Shown one piece after another: positions 1-8,387 of a stretch of DNA of 64,000 nucleotides (its first letter is position 1; each line of letters starts with the position of its first letter). The position numbers and the translations under genes are program-made. The DNA lies in assembly GCF_020181035.1 (NCBI RefSeq), contig NZ_JAIQYY010000010.1, forward strand, positions 291,149 through 355,148, given 5' to 3'. This DNA comes from Streptomyces sp. CoH27 (GTDB lineage Bacteria; Actinomycetota; Actinomycetes; Streptomycetales; Streptomycetaceae). The notes below the pieces were generated by a model, which was given only the letters and a program-made list of their open reading frames with translations, ran no database searches and had not been told where the DNA came from.

Positions 1-17
1 GGGTCCCCACAGCGGCC

Positions 18-107
18 GTGTCCCGATATGCGGCTCCGCCGCGTGTGGGCGCGACCAGCCACGACGGTGCCGCAGACGGCCGACAGCGCATCGCGGCACT
101 TCGAGCG
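18..107. repeat. Dispersed Streptomyces intergenic repeat, probable
   Basis: This non-coding stretch beyond the 3' end of the HelD gene contains a phrase (GCGCGACCAGCCACGACG and following bases) that I recall as recurring in intergenic spaces of many Streptomyces chromosomes. No gene is visible in bases 1-122. The assignment rests on memory of the motif, not on a second copy in this window. Confidence 0.4.
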
Positions 108-122
108 GAGCGCTGAGCGCCG

Positions 123-2168
123 TCAGAACGGCAGCGGGCGGGAGTGGATCACGTCCAGCCGGGACACCGCCCGGGTCAGGACGACGTACAGCCGGTGCGC
201 GCCCCGCTCCTCCGCCTCCGCGACCGCCGCCGGTTCCACGGCCACCACATGGTCGTACTCCAGGCCCTTGACCATGCTCGCCGGTACGACGGTCACCCGG
301 GCGCGCAGTGTGTCCGGGCCGGACACGGCGATCCCGGCCGCGGTCAGGGCCGCCGCCACGCCCGCCGTGTCCGCGTCCGCCGCCACGACGCCCACCGAGC
401 CCTCGCGGGCCAGCGCCTCGCGGACCGCCGTCACCGTCGTGCCCGGCACGTCCGTCGTCGGCCGGAGCCTCAACTCCCCGTCACCGCGCAGGGACCGGGC
501 CGCCGGGACCGACACGTCCAGGCCCGCCAGCAGCCGGTTGGCCAGGGCCACGACGGCCGCCGGTACCCGGAAGCCGGTCGTCAGCGGCACCACCGTCGCG
601 TCCGGTTTGCCGAGGTGGCGCAGCTGGGCCGGCCAGTCGCGGGCGGCCCACGGGGTGGTGCCCTGGGCGAGGTCGCCGAGGACGGTCAGCGAGCCGAAGG
701 CGGCCCGGCGGGCGATCGCCCGGCACTCCATGGGCGACAGGTCCTGCGCCTCGTCCACCACGATGTGCCCGTAGCCCTCGGGGTGCTCGATCAGTCCCGA
801 CAACTCGTCCAGGAGCACCAGATCCGCCGCCGACCAGCGGGCCGACTTGTCCGAGCGCGGCGGGCGGGGCCACACCAGTGCCGCCTGCTCGTCCGGGTCC
901 AGGAGGCCGTCCGCCGCCCGCGCCAACGCCCGTGTGTCCGTGAGGAGTTCGGCGAGTATCTCCTCCGGGCGGGCCTTCGGCCACACCGCGTCCAGGTGTG
1001 CGGTCAGCGGCCGGGCCCGTTCGATGCGGCGCACCCAGGCGGCCGGCAGCACCCCGGAGCGCCGCTCGGCGCGCTCCCGCAGCCGCCGTACCACCCGGGT
1101 GCGCACCCGCTCACGCCCGACGGCGTACGGCGGCTCCTCGGCGCGCACCTCCGCGACGATCCCGGCCAGCTCGGCGGCGGAGACCCGCCAGCGGTAGGAG
1201 CCGTCCGGTACGGCGAGGTCGGCGATCCCCTCGGTGCTCACGCGCGCGTACAGCGCCCGGCGCAGCACCTCGGCCATGCGGGCGTCGTGCTTGATCCTGG
1301 CGGCTTCCGGGGAGTCGGTGCCCTTGACCGGGTGGCGGGCGATCTCCCCGGGCAGGGTCGTCTGGCGGACGCCGCTTTCCCCCAGGGACGGCAGCACCTC
1401 GGCGATGTAGTGCAGGAAGGTGCGGTTGGGGCCGAGGATCAGCAGGCCGGCGCGCTGGAGCCGTTTGGGGTGGGTGTAGAGGAGGTAGGCGGCGCGGTGC
1501 AGGCCCACGGCGGTCTTGCCGGTGCCGGGGGCGCCCTGGACGCACACCGAGTCGGTGAGGGCGGCGCGGACCAGGTCGTCCTGTTCGGGCTGGATGGTGG
1601 CGGCGATGTCCCGCATGGGGCCGACCCGGGGCCGCTCGATCTCGCGGGCGACGATGTCGCTGGTCCGGAACTCGCCCCGGCCCAGGTACTCGTCCTCCAG
1701 CCCGGTGAGGTCGGCGGAGTCGCCGCTGCCGCCGGGCGCCCAGCCGAACCGGCGCCGTATCTCCACACCCTGGGGATCGCGGGCGCTCGCCTGGTAGAAG
1801 GCGCGGGAGACGGGGGCCCGCCAGTCGATCACGAGGGGCGGGGCGGCCGGGTCCTCGGTGATGCGGAGGCGGCCCACGTGGTAGTCCATGCCGCCGTGCC
1901 CGGGGTCGTCGTCGGCGAAGTCCAGGCGGCCGAAGAACAGCGGGCCGGGCGGGAGTTCGCGCAGCTGCTTGGCCTGGCTGCGCAGCCGGCGTCCGAGCAC
2001 CTCGGCGTCGGCCCCGGAGGCGGAGACGTCCTCGCCGATGACGACCTGCTCGGCGGCGCCCTCGATCATCGCGGTGAGGGCGGCACGACAGCGGTCGTGG
2101 TGGGCGCGCTCGGCGTGGAGGGTGTCGGTGAGGGCGGGGTCGGTGAGGGCGGGGTCGAGTGACGTCAT
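123..2168 (-). CDS. HelD/HelR-type RNA polymerase-associated helicase
   Basis: This 681-residue superfamily I ATPase resembles HelD/HelR proteins, which bind RNA polymerase, clear it from nucleic acid and in some actinobacteria protect it from rifamycins. The N-terminal 70 residues are charged and helical, as expected for the HelD arm. Walker A GAPGTGKT lies near residue 211, Walker B DEAQD near 471, and the C-terminal motif VLTRA is present. It lacks the nuclease and DNA-repair partners of UvrD/RecB. The first residues repeat DPALT, encoded by two 15-bp direct repeats (2126-2155). It lies 50 bp downstream of a TetR gene on the same strand. I see no clear rifamycin-associated element upstream, so drug inducibility is not supported. 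Confidence 0.82.
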   Translation of the reverse strand: MTSLDPALTDPALTDTLHAERAHHDRCRAALTAMIEGAAEQVVIGEDVSASGADAEVLGRRLRSQAKQLRELPPGPLFFGRLDFADDDPGHGGMDYHVGRLRITEDPAAPPLVIDWRAPVSRAFYQASARDPQGVEIRRRFGWAPGGSGDSADLTGLEDEYLGRGEFRTSDIVAREIERPRVGPMRDIAATIQPEQDDLVRAALTDSVCVQGAPGTGKTAVGLHRAAYLLYTHPKRLQRAGLLILGPNRTFLHYIAEVLPSLGESGVRQTTLPGEIARHPVKGTDSPEAARIKHDARMAEVLRRALYARVSTEGIADLAVPDGSYRWRVSAAELAGIVAEVRAEEPPYAVGRERVRTRVVRRLRERAERRSGVLPAAWVRRIERARPLTAHLDAVWPKARPEEILAELLTDTRALARAADGLLDPDEQAALVWPRPPRSDKSARWSAADLVLLDELSGLIEHPEGYGHIVVDEAQDLSPMECRAIARRAAFGSLTVLGDLAQGTTPWAARDWPAQLRHLGKPDATVVPLTTGFRVPAAVVALANRLLAGLDVSVPAARSLRGDGELRLRPTTDVPGTTVTAVREALAREGSVGVVAADADTAGVAAALTAAGIAVSGPDTLRARVTVVPASMVKGLEYDHVVAVEPAAVAEAEERGAHRLYVVLTRAVSRLDVIHSRPLPF

Positions 2169-2218
2169 GACGCCAGCGTACCGCCATAGCGTTACCGAGT
2201 TACATTTTTAACCAAGTC

Positions 2219-2833
2219 TCATTCGCTGGCATCCAGGCGCGGAAGACACTTCGCCAGCCGCGCGAACGCCCGCTCGGCGGCCCGTACGGCGTCCGGCGCC
2301 ACCTCCTCGACCGGCTCCCCCGCCGCGATCCGCCGGAAGTTCTCCAGCGCGAGGATCCGCTGCACGGCGATGATCTGCCCGGCGGCGAGCCGGGCCTCCA
2401 GGTCCCCGCCGAGCACCTCGGCGAGGGCCGCCTCCGACCGCTCCTGGTGCCGGTACGCCCGTGCGACCAGGGACGGGGTGCCGTAGAGCAGGGTGTGGAA
2501 GGCGAGGACGGCCGGGTGGTCGTTCAGGCCGGTGACCGGGTCGCGGCGCTCCAGCCCGGCGAGGAAGTGCCGGCGCAGCGCGTCCACCGGGTCGGCCGCA
2601 CCGTCGACCACCCGCGCGGCCTCCGTCTCGTGGTCGGCGATCCGGTGCAGGACCAGGTCCTCCTTGGCCGGGAAGTACCGGAAGAGCGTCGGCTTGGAGA
2701 TCCCGGCCGCGGCGGCGACCTCCGCCACGGACACCGCGTCGAAGCCCCGCTCCAGGAACAGCCGTACGGCGATGTCCGACACGTCCTGGTACATCCGCTG
2801 CTTCTTGCGCTCACGCAGGCCCATCTCACCCAT
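2219..2833 (-). CDS. TetR/AcrR-family transcriptional regulator
   Basis: This 204-residue protein begins with a standard TetR DNA-binding domain: a helix near residues 12-30, then AAAGISKPTLFRYFPAKEDL at about 41-60, which is the recognition helix signature. The rest is an all-helical ligand domain with no specific relative I can name. TetR proteins act as dimeric repressors released by a small ligand. It lies just upstream of the HelD-like gene on the same strand and could control it or itself. An ATG three codons downstream is an alternative start, and neither has a strong ribosome-binding site. Confidence 0.85.
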   Translation of the reverse strand: MGEMGLRERKKQRMYQDVSDIAVRLFLERGFDAVSVAEVAAAAGISKPTLFRYFPAKEDLVLHRIADHETEAARVVDGAADPVDALRRHFLAGLERRDPVTGLNDHPAVLAFHTLLYGTPSLVARAYRHQERSEAALAEVLGGDLEARLAAGQIIAVQRILALENFRRIAAGEPVEEVAPDAVRAAERAFARLAKCLPRLDASE

Positions 2834-2853
2834 GAGGCCGAGCCTATGCCGGG

Positions 2854-3846
2854 TCAGTCACCGCTCTGGGGAGCCGGGACCGGGGTTGCCGGGGCAGCCG
2901 GGGGCGCCGGAGTCGCCGAGGCGGATGTGGTCAGGGCACGGGCCTGGTCCCAGAGGGTGTCGAAGTACTCCCGTTTGCGGCTGATGGTGTCCCGCGCCCG
3001 CTGCCCGTCCTCCCAGCGCCAGCCGGTCAGCATCACCTCGTTCCCGAGGAGGTCGAGCACCTGCCTGCCGTTCTCGTCGGGCCACAGCACGGCCTTGTCG
3101 TACGCGCCCTCGGCCATGAAGCTGTCGTCGATCAGATACAGCTTCTCGCCCGGCGTGAAGTGCAGCACCTGGAACTCGACCGACAGGTTCCCCTGTCCGC
3201 GGTCGCGCATCCGCACCTTGGCCTGCTTCAGGTCCCGCTCGTAGCGGCGGACCTGGTCGTCCAGGCGTGCGCGGAACTCGGGCGAGTCACACGCCTGGCC
3301 GTCGACCACCTGCCCCGGCACGTCCATCTCCCGCAGGAAGTCCGGGACGAGGAACCGCACGGTCACCTCGCGCCCCGCGTGGGCGGGCAGGGCCTGGAGG
3401 GACTCCTTGAGGCTGGTGACGACGGTCTCCCCGGTGAAGCACATGACGCGGAACTCGATCCGCTCCTTGTCCCGCAGCGCGTTGTGGAACTCCGCCAGCA
3501 CCTGGTTCTGGGTGATCGGCGCCCCGGCCGCCGCCCGCTGGGCCTCGCCGAGCAGGGCCACCTGCCCGCTCAGGACCCGGATGGTGTCCCGCAGCTCCGC
3601 CGTGGTCTCCCGCTGGGTCTCGTGGGCCGAGTTCAGCCGCTGCACCTCGCTGTAGAGCAGGAAGCCCACCAGGCTGAGCAGCGCCCCGCCGATGTAGACA
3701 TTGCCCTGCAGGGCGTCGCCCAGCGGCTTCACGAACTGGGCCACCAGGTTCAGGCCGAACACGGCCAGCAGCACGACCTTCGACACCGTGCCCTCGGCCC
3801 GCGCCCAGCCGGCCGCCACCCTGCTCCTCAACGTGCTCTCCGCCAC
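2854..3846 (-). CDS. Membrane-anchored protein with cluster-shared domain
   Basis: This is a 330-residue protein of unknown function. Two hydrophobic segments (about residues 22-42 and 52-66) are followed by a predicted coiled coil (about 68-110) and a cytoplasmic domain, then a Pro/Ala tail. The domain carries FTPGEKLYLIDDS and REYFDTLWDQA, which align with FTPPVKLYLLNG and QKWFDALWETI in the proteins encoded at 5479-6354 and 6351-7043, so the three share a fold. The alternating beta/alpha pattern (IEFRVMCFTG, VTVRFLVPDF) recalls HKD-less phospholipase D-like sensor domains, but no HKD motif is present. GTG at 3846 is preceded by AGGGGGA and is preferred to TTG at 3849. It is the last member of a leftward cluster with two HAD genes. 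Confidence 0.75.
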   Translation of the reverse strand: MAESTLRSRVAAGWARAEGTVSKVVLLAVFGLNLVAQFVKPLGDALQGNVYIGGALLSLVGFLLYSEVQRLNSAHETQRETTAELRDTIRVLSGQVALLGEAQRAAAGAPITQNQVLAEFHNALRDKERIEFRVMCFTGETVVTSLKESLQALPAHAGREVTVRFLVPDFLREMDVPGQVVDGQACDSPEFRARLDDQVRRYERDLKQAKVRMRDRGQGNLSVEFQVLHFTPGEKLYLIDDSFMAEGAYDKAVLWPDENGRQVLDLLGNEVMLTGWRWEDGQRARDTISRKREYFDTLWDQARALTTSASATPAPPAAPATPVPAPQSGD

Positions 3847-3937
3847 CAAATCCCCCTACTGGCAGGCGCGTTGGAATCGTGCCGTTCATGGTGCCCGGTG
3901 CCGGGTCCGCTCAGGAAGAGGGTCGCACCGGTCCGGT

Positions 3938-4666
3938 TCAGCGCGGGATCCGGGCGAGCAGGGGCGCGTACGACGCCAGCACGATCTTGGCCCCGGCATC
4001 GCGCATCAGCTGCCGCTTCCCGGCGTTGCGTCCGATGCCGAGGAACCGGACGCCCGCCTGCTCGGCCGCCATGAAGTCCGTCGGGGTGTCACCGATCATC
4101 ACCGCCTCGTCCGGCGACAGGAGCAGGTCCTTCAGGGCGCGGTCGAGCACGTCGGGGTGCGGCTTCATCAGGTCGGGGTCGGCTTTGCGGCCGTGCACGA
4201 CCGCGAAACTCTCCCACAGCCCTTTCGCGCGCAGGTAGTCCTCCGCCGCGGCCGCCGCGTTGTTCGTGACGACGGCCAGCCGGGTGCCTCGCCCGGTCAG
4301 CCACTTGATGAGCTCGGCCGCGCCAGGAGTGGGCAGCGCGGTCCGGGCGGCTCTCCGCTCGCCGTCGGTGACCTGCAGCTCCAGTCGCGCCACCAGGTCG
4401 CCCACGTCCCGCTGCCGCCGCTCGCGGTGGACGGCGCGCAGCACCACGTGCGGGTCCTTGTCTCTGAGCTCGGCCGGGGAGAGCACGTCCAGCAGGCCCG
4501 CGCCGGCCACGGTCTCCCGCAGGGTGTCGGCGAGCGACTGCGAGCTGTTGTACGGCGGGAACAGCCGGCACAGCGGCCCGTCGAAGTCGAACAGCACGCA
4601 GGCCGGGCCGGTCCCGTCGGTCAGGAGCTGCCACGCCTCCTCGGCGTCCTCGTACGTACCAGCCAT
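3938..4666 (-). CDS. HAD-superfamily hydrolase, intact active site
   Basis: This 242-residue HAD phosphatase has all four motifs: nucleophile motif LFDFDGPLCRLF, motif II VVTNN, motif III Lys in MKPHPD, and motif IV MIGDTPTD. The insertion between motifs I and II is helical, as in phosphoglycolate phosphatase-like type I caps. HAD enzymes dephosphorylate small metabolites through an aspartyl-phosphate intermediate; the substrate here is unknown. It is a diverged paralogue of the next gene upstream (4745-5479), sharing FDGP(L/I)CRLF. ATG 4666 is chosen over GTG 4696, although the GAGGAG sequence is somewhat far (13 nt). Confidence 0.85.
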   Translation of the reverse strand: MAGTYEDAEEAWQLLTDGTGPACVLFDFDGPLCRLFPPYNSSQSLADTLRETVAGAGLLDVLSPAELRDKDPHVVLRAVHRERRQRDVGDLVARLELQVTDGERRAARTALPTPGAAELIKWLTGRGTRLAVVTNNAAAAAEDYLRAKGLWESFAVVHGRKADPDLMKPHPDVLDRALKDLLLSPDEAVMIGDTPTDFMAAEQAGVRFLGIGRNAGKRQLMRDAGAKIVLASYAPLLARIPR

Positions 4667-4744
4667 GCCGTTCCACCCGCTCCTCGAACCGGTCACCCGC
4701 CGTACCCTGCCAGCCTGCCCCAGAACCGGCCGCGAACACCCGGC

Positions 4745-5479
4745 CTATGTCCTGAGGAGCATCAGGACATGTTCCAGCGACTGTACGACCAGTCCGGCGC
4801 CCGCGGCCCGCAGGAGCCGCTCGTTGTGCGCGTTGCGCGCGTAGCCGAGAAACGGCACACCGGCGTCGTTCGCGGCGGCGAGATCGGCGGGTGAGCCGCC
4901 GATCGTCAGGGCCGCCTCGGGGGCTGAACCCATCGCGGACAGGGCCCGGTTCAGGCAGTGCGGGTCGGGCTTGAGGAGGTGCAGGTCGGTCGTGCGGCCG
5001 TAGATATGAGGGGCGAAGCAGGACGTCAGGCCACGGTCGTTCAGATAGGCGCGGACCACCTTGGGCGAGTTGTCGGTGGTGATGGCCAGCCGGGATCCGA
5101 CCGCGGTCCAGGTGCGTATCAGGGGGTCGGCGTAGGCGGTGGGCATCGCGGAACCGGCGGCGCGCAGTTCCTCCTGGGTGAGGCGTTCCTCCAGCTCGGC
5201 CACGAGGTCACTGCCGGGGTACCGGCGGTCCACGGCACGCAGCACCCCATGCGGGTCCAGTGAGTCGCGCTCGACGTCGCTGAGCAGATCGTGCAGCCCG
5301 CGCCCGGCCAGCCAGTCCACCAGCTCGGCTGCCACGCGTTCCGCCGTGCGCCGCGCGAACAGCCGGCAGATCGGTCCGTCGAAGGCCCACAACACACAGC
5401 GGGCCGGTGTGATCAGTTCCCGAAGCTTTTCGATCTCGCTCACATCAGAGGTCACATCAGAATGCGCATCAGAAGTCAC
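4745..5479 (-). CDS. HAD-fold protein with degenerate catalytic site
   Basis: This 244-residue protein is a paralogue of the HAD hydrolase at 3938-4666 but probably cannot use the HAD mechanism. Motif I reads VLWAFDGPICRLF, so the nucleophilic Asp is Ala (codon GCC). Motif IV reads TIGGSPAD, so the conserved Asp of GDxxxD is Gly (codon GGC). Motif II (ITTDN) and the motif III Lys (LKPDPH) remain. Each loss is a single base change from an Asp codon. The GTG start at 5479 overlaps the TAG stop of the GntR-type gene by one base, indicating translational coupling. A ligand-binding or regulatory role is an inference; sequencing error at two separate sites is less likely. Confidence 0.8.
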   Translation of the reverse strand: MTSDAHSDVTSDVSEIEKLRELITPARCVLWAFDGPICRLFARRTAERVAAELVDWLAGRGLHDLLSDVERDSLDPHGVLRAVDRRYPGSDLVAELEERLTQEELRAAGSAMPTAYADPLIRTWTAVGSRLAITTDNSPKVVRAYLNDRGLTSCFAPHIYGRTTDLHLLKPDPHCLNRALSAMGSAPEAALTIGGSPADLAAANDAGVPFLGYARNAHNERLLRAAGAGLVVQSLEHVLMLLRT

Positions 5480-6354
5480 TAGGAGAGTGTCAGGTCCGTC
5501 GTGATGGTTTCCCAGAGGGCGTCGAACCACTTCTGCGACTGCTCCACGAACGCCGCGTCCCGCTGTCCGGCCCGCTGCTCGAAGGAGAACAGCAGGGACT
5601 CCAAGCCGAGGGTGTCGTACATCTCCAGCGTGCCGCTGTCGGTGGGCTCCTCGCGCCGCGTGATCATGTAGTGCGCGAACAGCGCCTCCACCCCGTTGAG
5701 CAGGTACAGCTTGACCGGCGGGGTGAACGGCAGCTCCCGGAAGGTGACCTGGACGTCGATGTCGTGGGTGCCGCGCAGCGACTGGAGGTTGTACCGGAGC
5801 ACCTGGCCCACGGCGTTGCGCATGGCCAGCCACCGCTGGTGCACGGTGTCGTCCTCCGCGCTCCCGGCGTCGACCGAGACCGGGAAGGCGAGGTTGATGT
5901 CCCGGCTGGGCAGCATGATCCGGGCGTCGATCCGGTCCGGCCGCAGCCGTCCCTCGTGGATCAGCCGCAGCGGCTCGCCGAGCGCCGGGATCAGGCTCTG
6001 AGCGGTCAGGCAGACGGCCTCGATGCGCACGTGCGGCGCCGCGAACGCCTCGATCAGCCGGGGCGCGAGCGCCACCATGGTCGGCTGCGGGACCTCACTG
6101 GCCGGCCGCAGGACCTCACTGGCCGGCCGCGGCTCGGCGGCCCGTGGCGGGCTCCCCTTGCCGACGTTGCTGAGCAGGCCCTCCTGCTGGAGGATGCGCA
6201 GCGCCTGGCGCACGGCACCCCGCACGACCCCGAACTCCTCGGCCAGCTCGGTCTGCGTCGGCAGCCGCTCGCCGGGGCGCAGGGCACCCGTGCGGATACG
6301 TTCGCGCAGAGTGTCGGCGACCCCCTGGGCCGTGTGTCTTCCGCTACCGGTCAC
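5479..6354 (-). CDS. GntR winged-helix regulator with cluster-shared effector domain
   Basis: This 291-residue protein has an N-terminal GntR winged helix (RIRTGALRPGERLPTQTELA, then AVRQALRILQQEGLL, about residues 12-68). A short Pro-rich linker with a duplicated heptad follows, then a domain of about 200 residues carrying FTPPVKLYLLNG and QKWFDALWETI. That domain is not a recognised FCD, UTRA or aminotransferase effector. It is shared with the adjacent gene, which lacks the winged helix, and with the membrane protein at 2854-3846. GTG 6354 overlaps the stop of the upstream gene (GTGA), and its own TAG overlaps the HAD-like start. A DNA-binding regulator sensing a phosphorylated metabolite handled by the HAD proteins would fit, but this is inference. 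Confidence 0.8.
   Translation of the reverse strand: MTGSGRHTAQGVADTLRERIRTGALRPGERLPTQTELAEEFGVVRGAVRQALRILQQEGLLSNVGKGSPPRAAEPRPASEVLRPASEVPQPTMVALAPRLIEAFAAPHVRIEAVCLTAQSLIPALGEPLRLIHEGRLRPDRIDARIMLPSRDINLAFPVSVDAGSAEDDTVHQRWLAMRNAVGQVLRYNLQSLRGTHDIDVQVTFRELPFTPPVKLYLLNGVEALFAHYMITRREEPTDSGTLEMYDTLGLESLLFSFEQRAGQRDAAFVEQSQKWFDALWETITTDLTLS
6090..6131. repeat. Two-copy 21-bp tandem repeat in regulator linker
   Basis: Two adjacent copies of a 21-bp unit, differing only at the last base, encode a duplicated ASEV(L/P)RP heptad in the linker between the winged helix and effector domain of the GntR-type protein. The change keeps the frame and alters only linker length. Confidence 0.9.
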
Positions 6355-7043
6355 GGCCGTCCGCCTCCCAGGGGCAGGTCCGAACTGATCGTCTCCCACA
6401 GCGCGTCGAACCACTTCTGCGACCGCTCCACGAACACCGCGTCCCGGACCCCGGCCCGCGCCTCGAAGGCGAACAGCATCGAGCGGGTGCCGTCGGCGTC
6501 GTACAGCTCCAGAAGCTCGTGCTCGATCTCCCGCTCGCGCCGCAGGAGCGTGTAGTACGCGAACAGCGCCTCGGAGCCGTTCAGCAGATACAGCTTGACC
6601 GGCGGGGTGAACGGCAGGGCGCGGAAGGAGACGTGCACGTCGATGCCGTGCGTGCTCCGCAGGGCCCACAGGTTCTGCGCCAGCACCATGCCCTGGGCGT
6701 TGCGCTGGGCCAGCCAGCGCCGGTGCAGCAGCCCGCCGTCCTCGGTGACCGGCGCCGGGAAGGCGAGGTCGATGTCATGGCTGGGCAGCAGCACCCTGAC
6801 GTCGATCCTGGCCGGTTTGAGCCCTCCGGCGTGGATCAGGCGGAGCGGCTCGCCGATCGCGAGGATCAGCGAGACCGAGGTCAGACACAGGGCGTCGAGC
6901 GTCACGTGCGGTGCCTGGAACGCCTCCGTCAGGCGGGGGGCCAAACCGACGAGCGTGGGCTGCGGCAGGGCGGCCGGCCCCGGCACGAACGAACCTTCCG
7001 ACGTCACACTCGAACGGTACAACTTGGCGCAACTCGGCACCAT
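6351..7043 (-). CDS. Free-standing cluster-shared effector domain protein
   Basis: This protein of about 230 residues aligns over nearly its whole length with the C-terminal domain of the GntR-type regulator encoded next. Both share PTxVxLAPRL near the start, APHV, GEPLRLIH, DLAFP, FTPPVKLYLLNG and QKWFDALWETI. It has no DNA-binding domain, so it may heterodimerise with, or compete with, the regulator. Its stop overlaps the next start (GTGA). The N-terminus is uncertain: ATG 7043 has no obvious ribosome-binding site, and an internal GTG near 7005 is possible. It begins 53 bp after the Eis-like gene ends on the same strand. No function is known to me. Confidence 0.7.
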   Translation of the reverse strand: MVPSCAKLYRSSVTSEGSFVPGPAALPQPTLVGLAPRLTEAFQAPHVTLDALCLTSVSLILAIGEPLRLIHAGGLKPARIDVRVLLPSHDIDLAFPAPVTEDGGLLHRRWLAQRNAQGMVLAQNLWALRSTHGIDVHVSFRALPFTPPVKLYLLNGSEALFAYYTLLRREREIEHELLELYDADGTRSMLFAFEARAGVRDAVFVERSQKWFDALWETISSDLPLGGGRP

Positions 7044-7096
7044 CTTCGAGCAGTTGGCCGGGTTGGTCGGCAGCAGCCACAACGGCACAGCCGGCC

Positions 7097-8344
7097 TCAG
7101 AAGAGGTCCGGGCACCACGGGAGTCTGGGCGAGCGGAACAGGGCGTCGGCCTTGCGGGCGGCGCCCTCTCGTTCTTCCTGCACCCGGCCCAGCGCCACGA
7201 GCCGCGTCAGCGACTCCCCGCCGAGCCATGCGGACCCCAACTCCCCGACACCGAGGGTGAGATCGGCGCTCGCGGACGTGCCCGTACAGGACGCGCCCTC
7301 CGCCGAGGCCTCCAGCCGGAACCGCCCCCCGCCGTATCCGTCCTTGTCGACGACCTCAAGAACCACCGCACCGGCCGTCTCGTACGTCCGCGCCTCCAGG
7401 GCCCGTACGACGTCCAGGATCCGCACCCACAGCCAGTCCGTGTGCTCGGTGACGCGGGCCGCGCGGGGGTCGGGCAGGAGGTGGGGCAGCAGGTCGTCCG
7501 GGGCGCGCCGGCCGCTGGTCACCCTGGCCACCCAGTCGATCGAGCACAGGTAGTGCCACAGGGCGCGCTCGGCCGCCGGGGTGGTGGCGAGCAGCCAGTT
7601 CACGGTGAGGGCGTCCTCCGGCTGGTTGCCCTGCCAGACGTGCTCGGCCTTGTACGACACCAGGCCCTCGACCTCGCCGGAGGCCGCGCGGTAGACGGCG
7701 TGGAAGGGCTCCTTCCAGTCCGGGCCGGGGCTCAGGACGCCGGTGGCCGTATCCCACCACACCGGAAGACGGCTGACCGCGCCGGGCTGCCCGGCCCGGA
7801 ACCGCTCATGCAGCTCGGGGCCGAGCTTGCGTACCTCGGCGCCGTCGACCAGATCGATCCGGCCTCCGTCCGCAGGACCGGCCCAGCGCGCGTCGAGACC
7901 GGCCCGGGGCACCTCGACGGCCCACTGGACGGCCCAGCTCGCCGGGCCGAAGCCGTAGCGGCCGTAGATCGGGTACTCGGCGGCGATCAGCGTGGCGACG
8001 ACGTCACCACGCTCCTTCGCCGCCGCGAGGTCCCGGCCCAGCATGCGGGTGAGCAGGCCCCGGCGCCGGTGGGTGGGGCTGACGGTGACGCCGGAGACGG
8101 CGTCAGCGGGGACGAACGCACCGCCGACCGCGGTGAGTTGCTGCGGGAAGGAGCGCAGCGTCCCCACACACCGGTCGCCGTCGAAGGCGCCGAGCCGCCG
8201 GGACGAGCCCTCGGCGTCCGTCCGGCGGCTGAGCTCCAGCTGGTCCTCGCCCGGGGTGGGCGGGCTCAGGAAGCCGGTGTTCACGGCCCGCAGCCAGTTC
8301 TCGCGCTCGTCCTCGCCCATGGTGCGTACGTCCAGGTCGCTCAT
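7097..8344 (-). CDS. Eis-family GNAT N-acetyltransferase
   Basis: This 415-residue protein has the Eis architecture: an N-terminal GNAT domain with acetyl-CoA loop [15 protein letters not shown] (about residues 86-100), a second GNAT-like domain, and an SCP2-like C-terminal domain. Eis proteins transfer acetyl groups from acetyl-CoA to amines and, in mycobacteria, acetylate aminoglycosides at several positions. [16 protein letters not shown] is typical of the family. Its C-terminus ends in PDLF; Eis enzymes usually use the terminal carboxylate as catalytic base. The natural substrate in this organism is unknown. It is preceded by rsiG on the same strand at 43 bp spacing. Confidence 0.88.
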   Translation of the reverse strand: MSDLDVRTMGEDERENWLRAVNTGFLSPPTPGEDQLELSRRTDAEGSSRRLGAFDGDRCVGTLRSFPQQLTAVGGAFVPADAVSGVTVSPTHRRRGLLTRMLGRDLAAAKERGDVVATLIAAEYPIYGRYGFGPASWAVQWAVEVPRAGLDARWAGPADGGRIDLVDGAEVRKLGPELHERFRAGQPGAVSRLPVWWDTATGVLSPGPDWKEPFHAVYRAASGEVEGLVSYKAEHVWQGNQPEDALTVNWLLATTPAAERALWHYLCSIDWVARVTSGRRAPDDLLPHLLPDPRAARVTEHTDWLWVRILDVVRALEARTYETAGAVVLEVVDKDGYGGGRFRLEASAEGASCTGTSASADLTLGVGELGSAWLGGESLTRLVALGRVQEEREGAARKADALFRSPRLPWCPDLF

Positions 8345-8387
8345 CGCCTCACGATAAGCACACAGCCTTCCGGCCGTCGCCCCCTTT

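Noticed and set aside
144-2162. Long open frame opposite the HelD-like gene
   Set aside because: It is a high-GC shadow: composition is typical of antisense frames and it shows no domain, while the reverse strand encodes clear helicase motifs.
2169-2218. Rifamycin-associated element upstream of the HelD-like gene
   Set aside because: The 50-bp gap lacks the symmetric GGGGC/GCCCC-type element I would expect, so rifamycin induction was not claimed.
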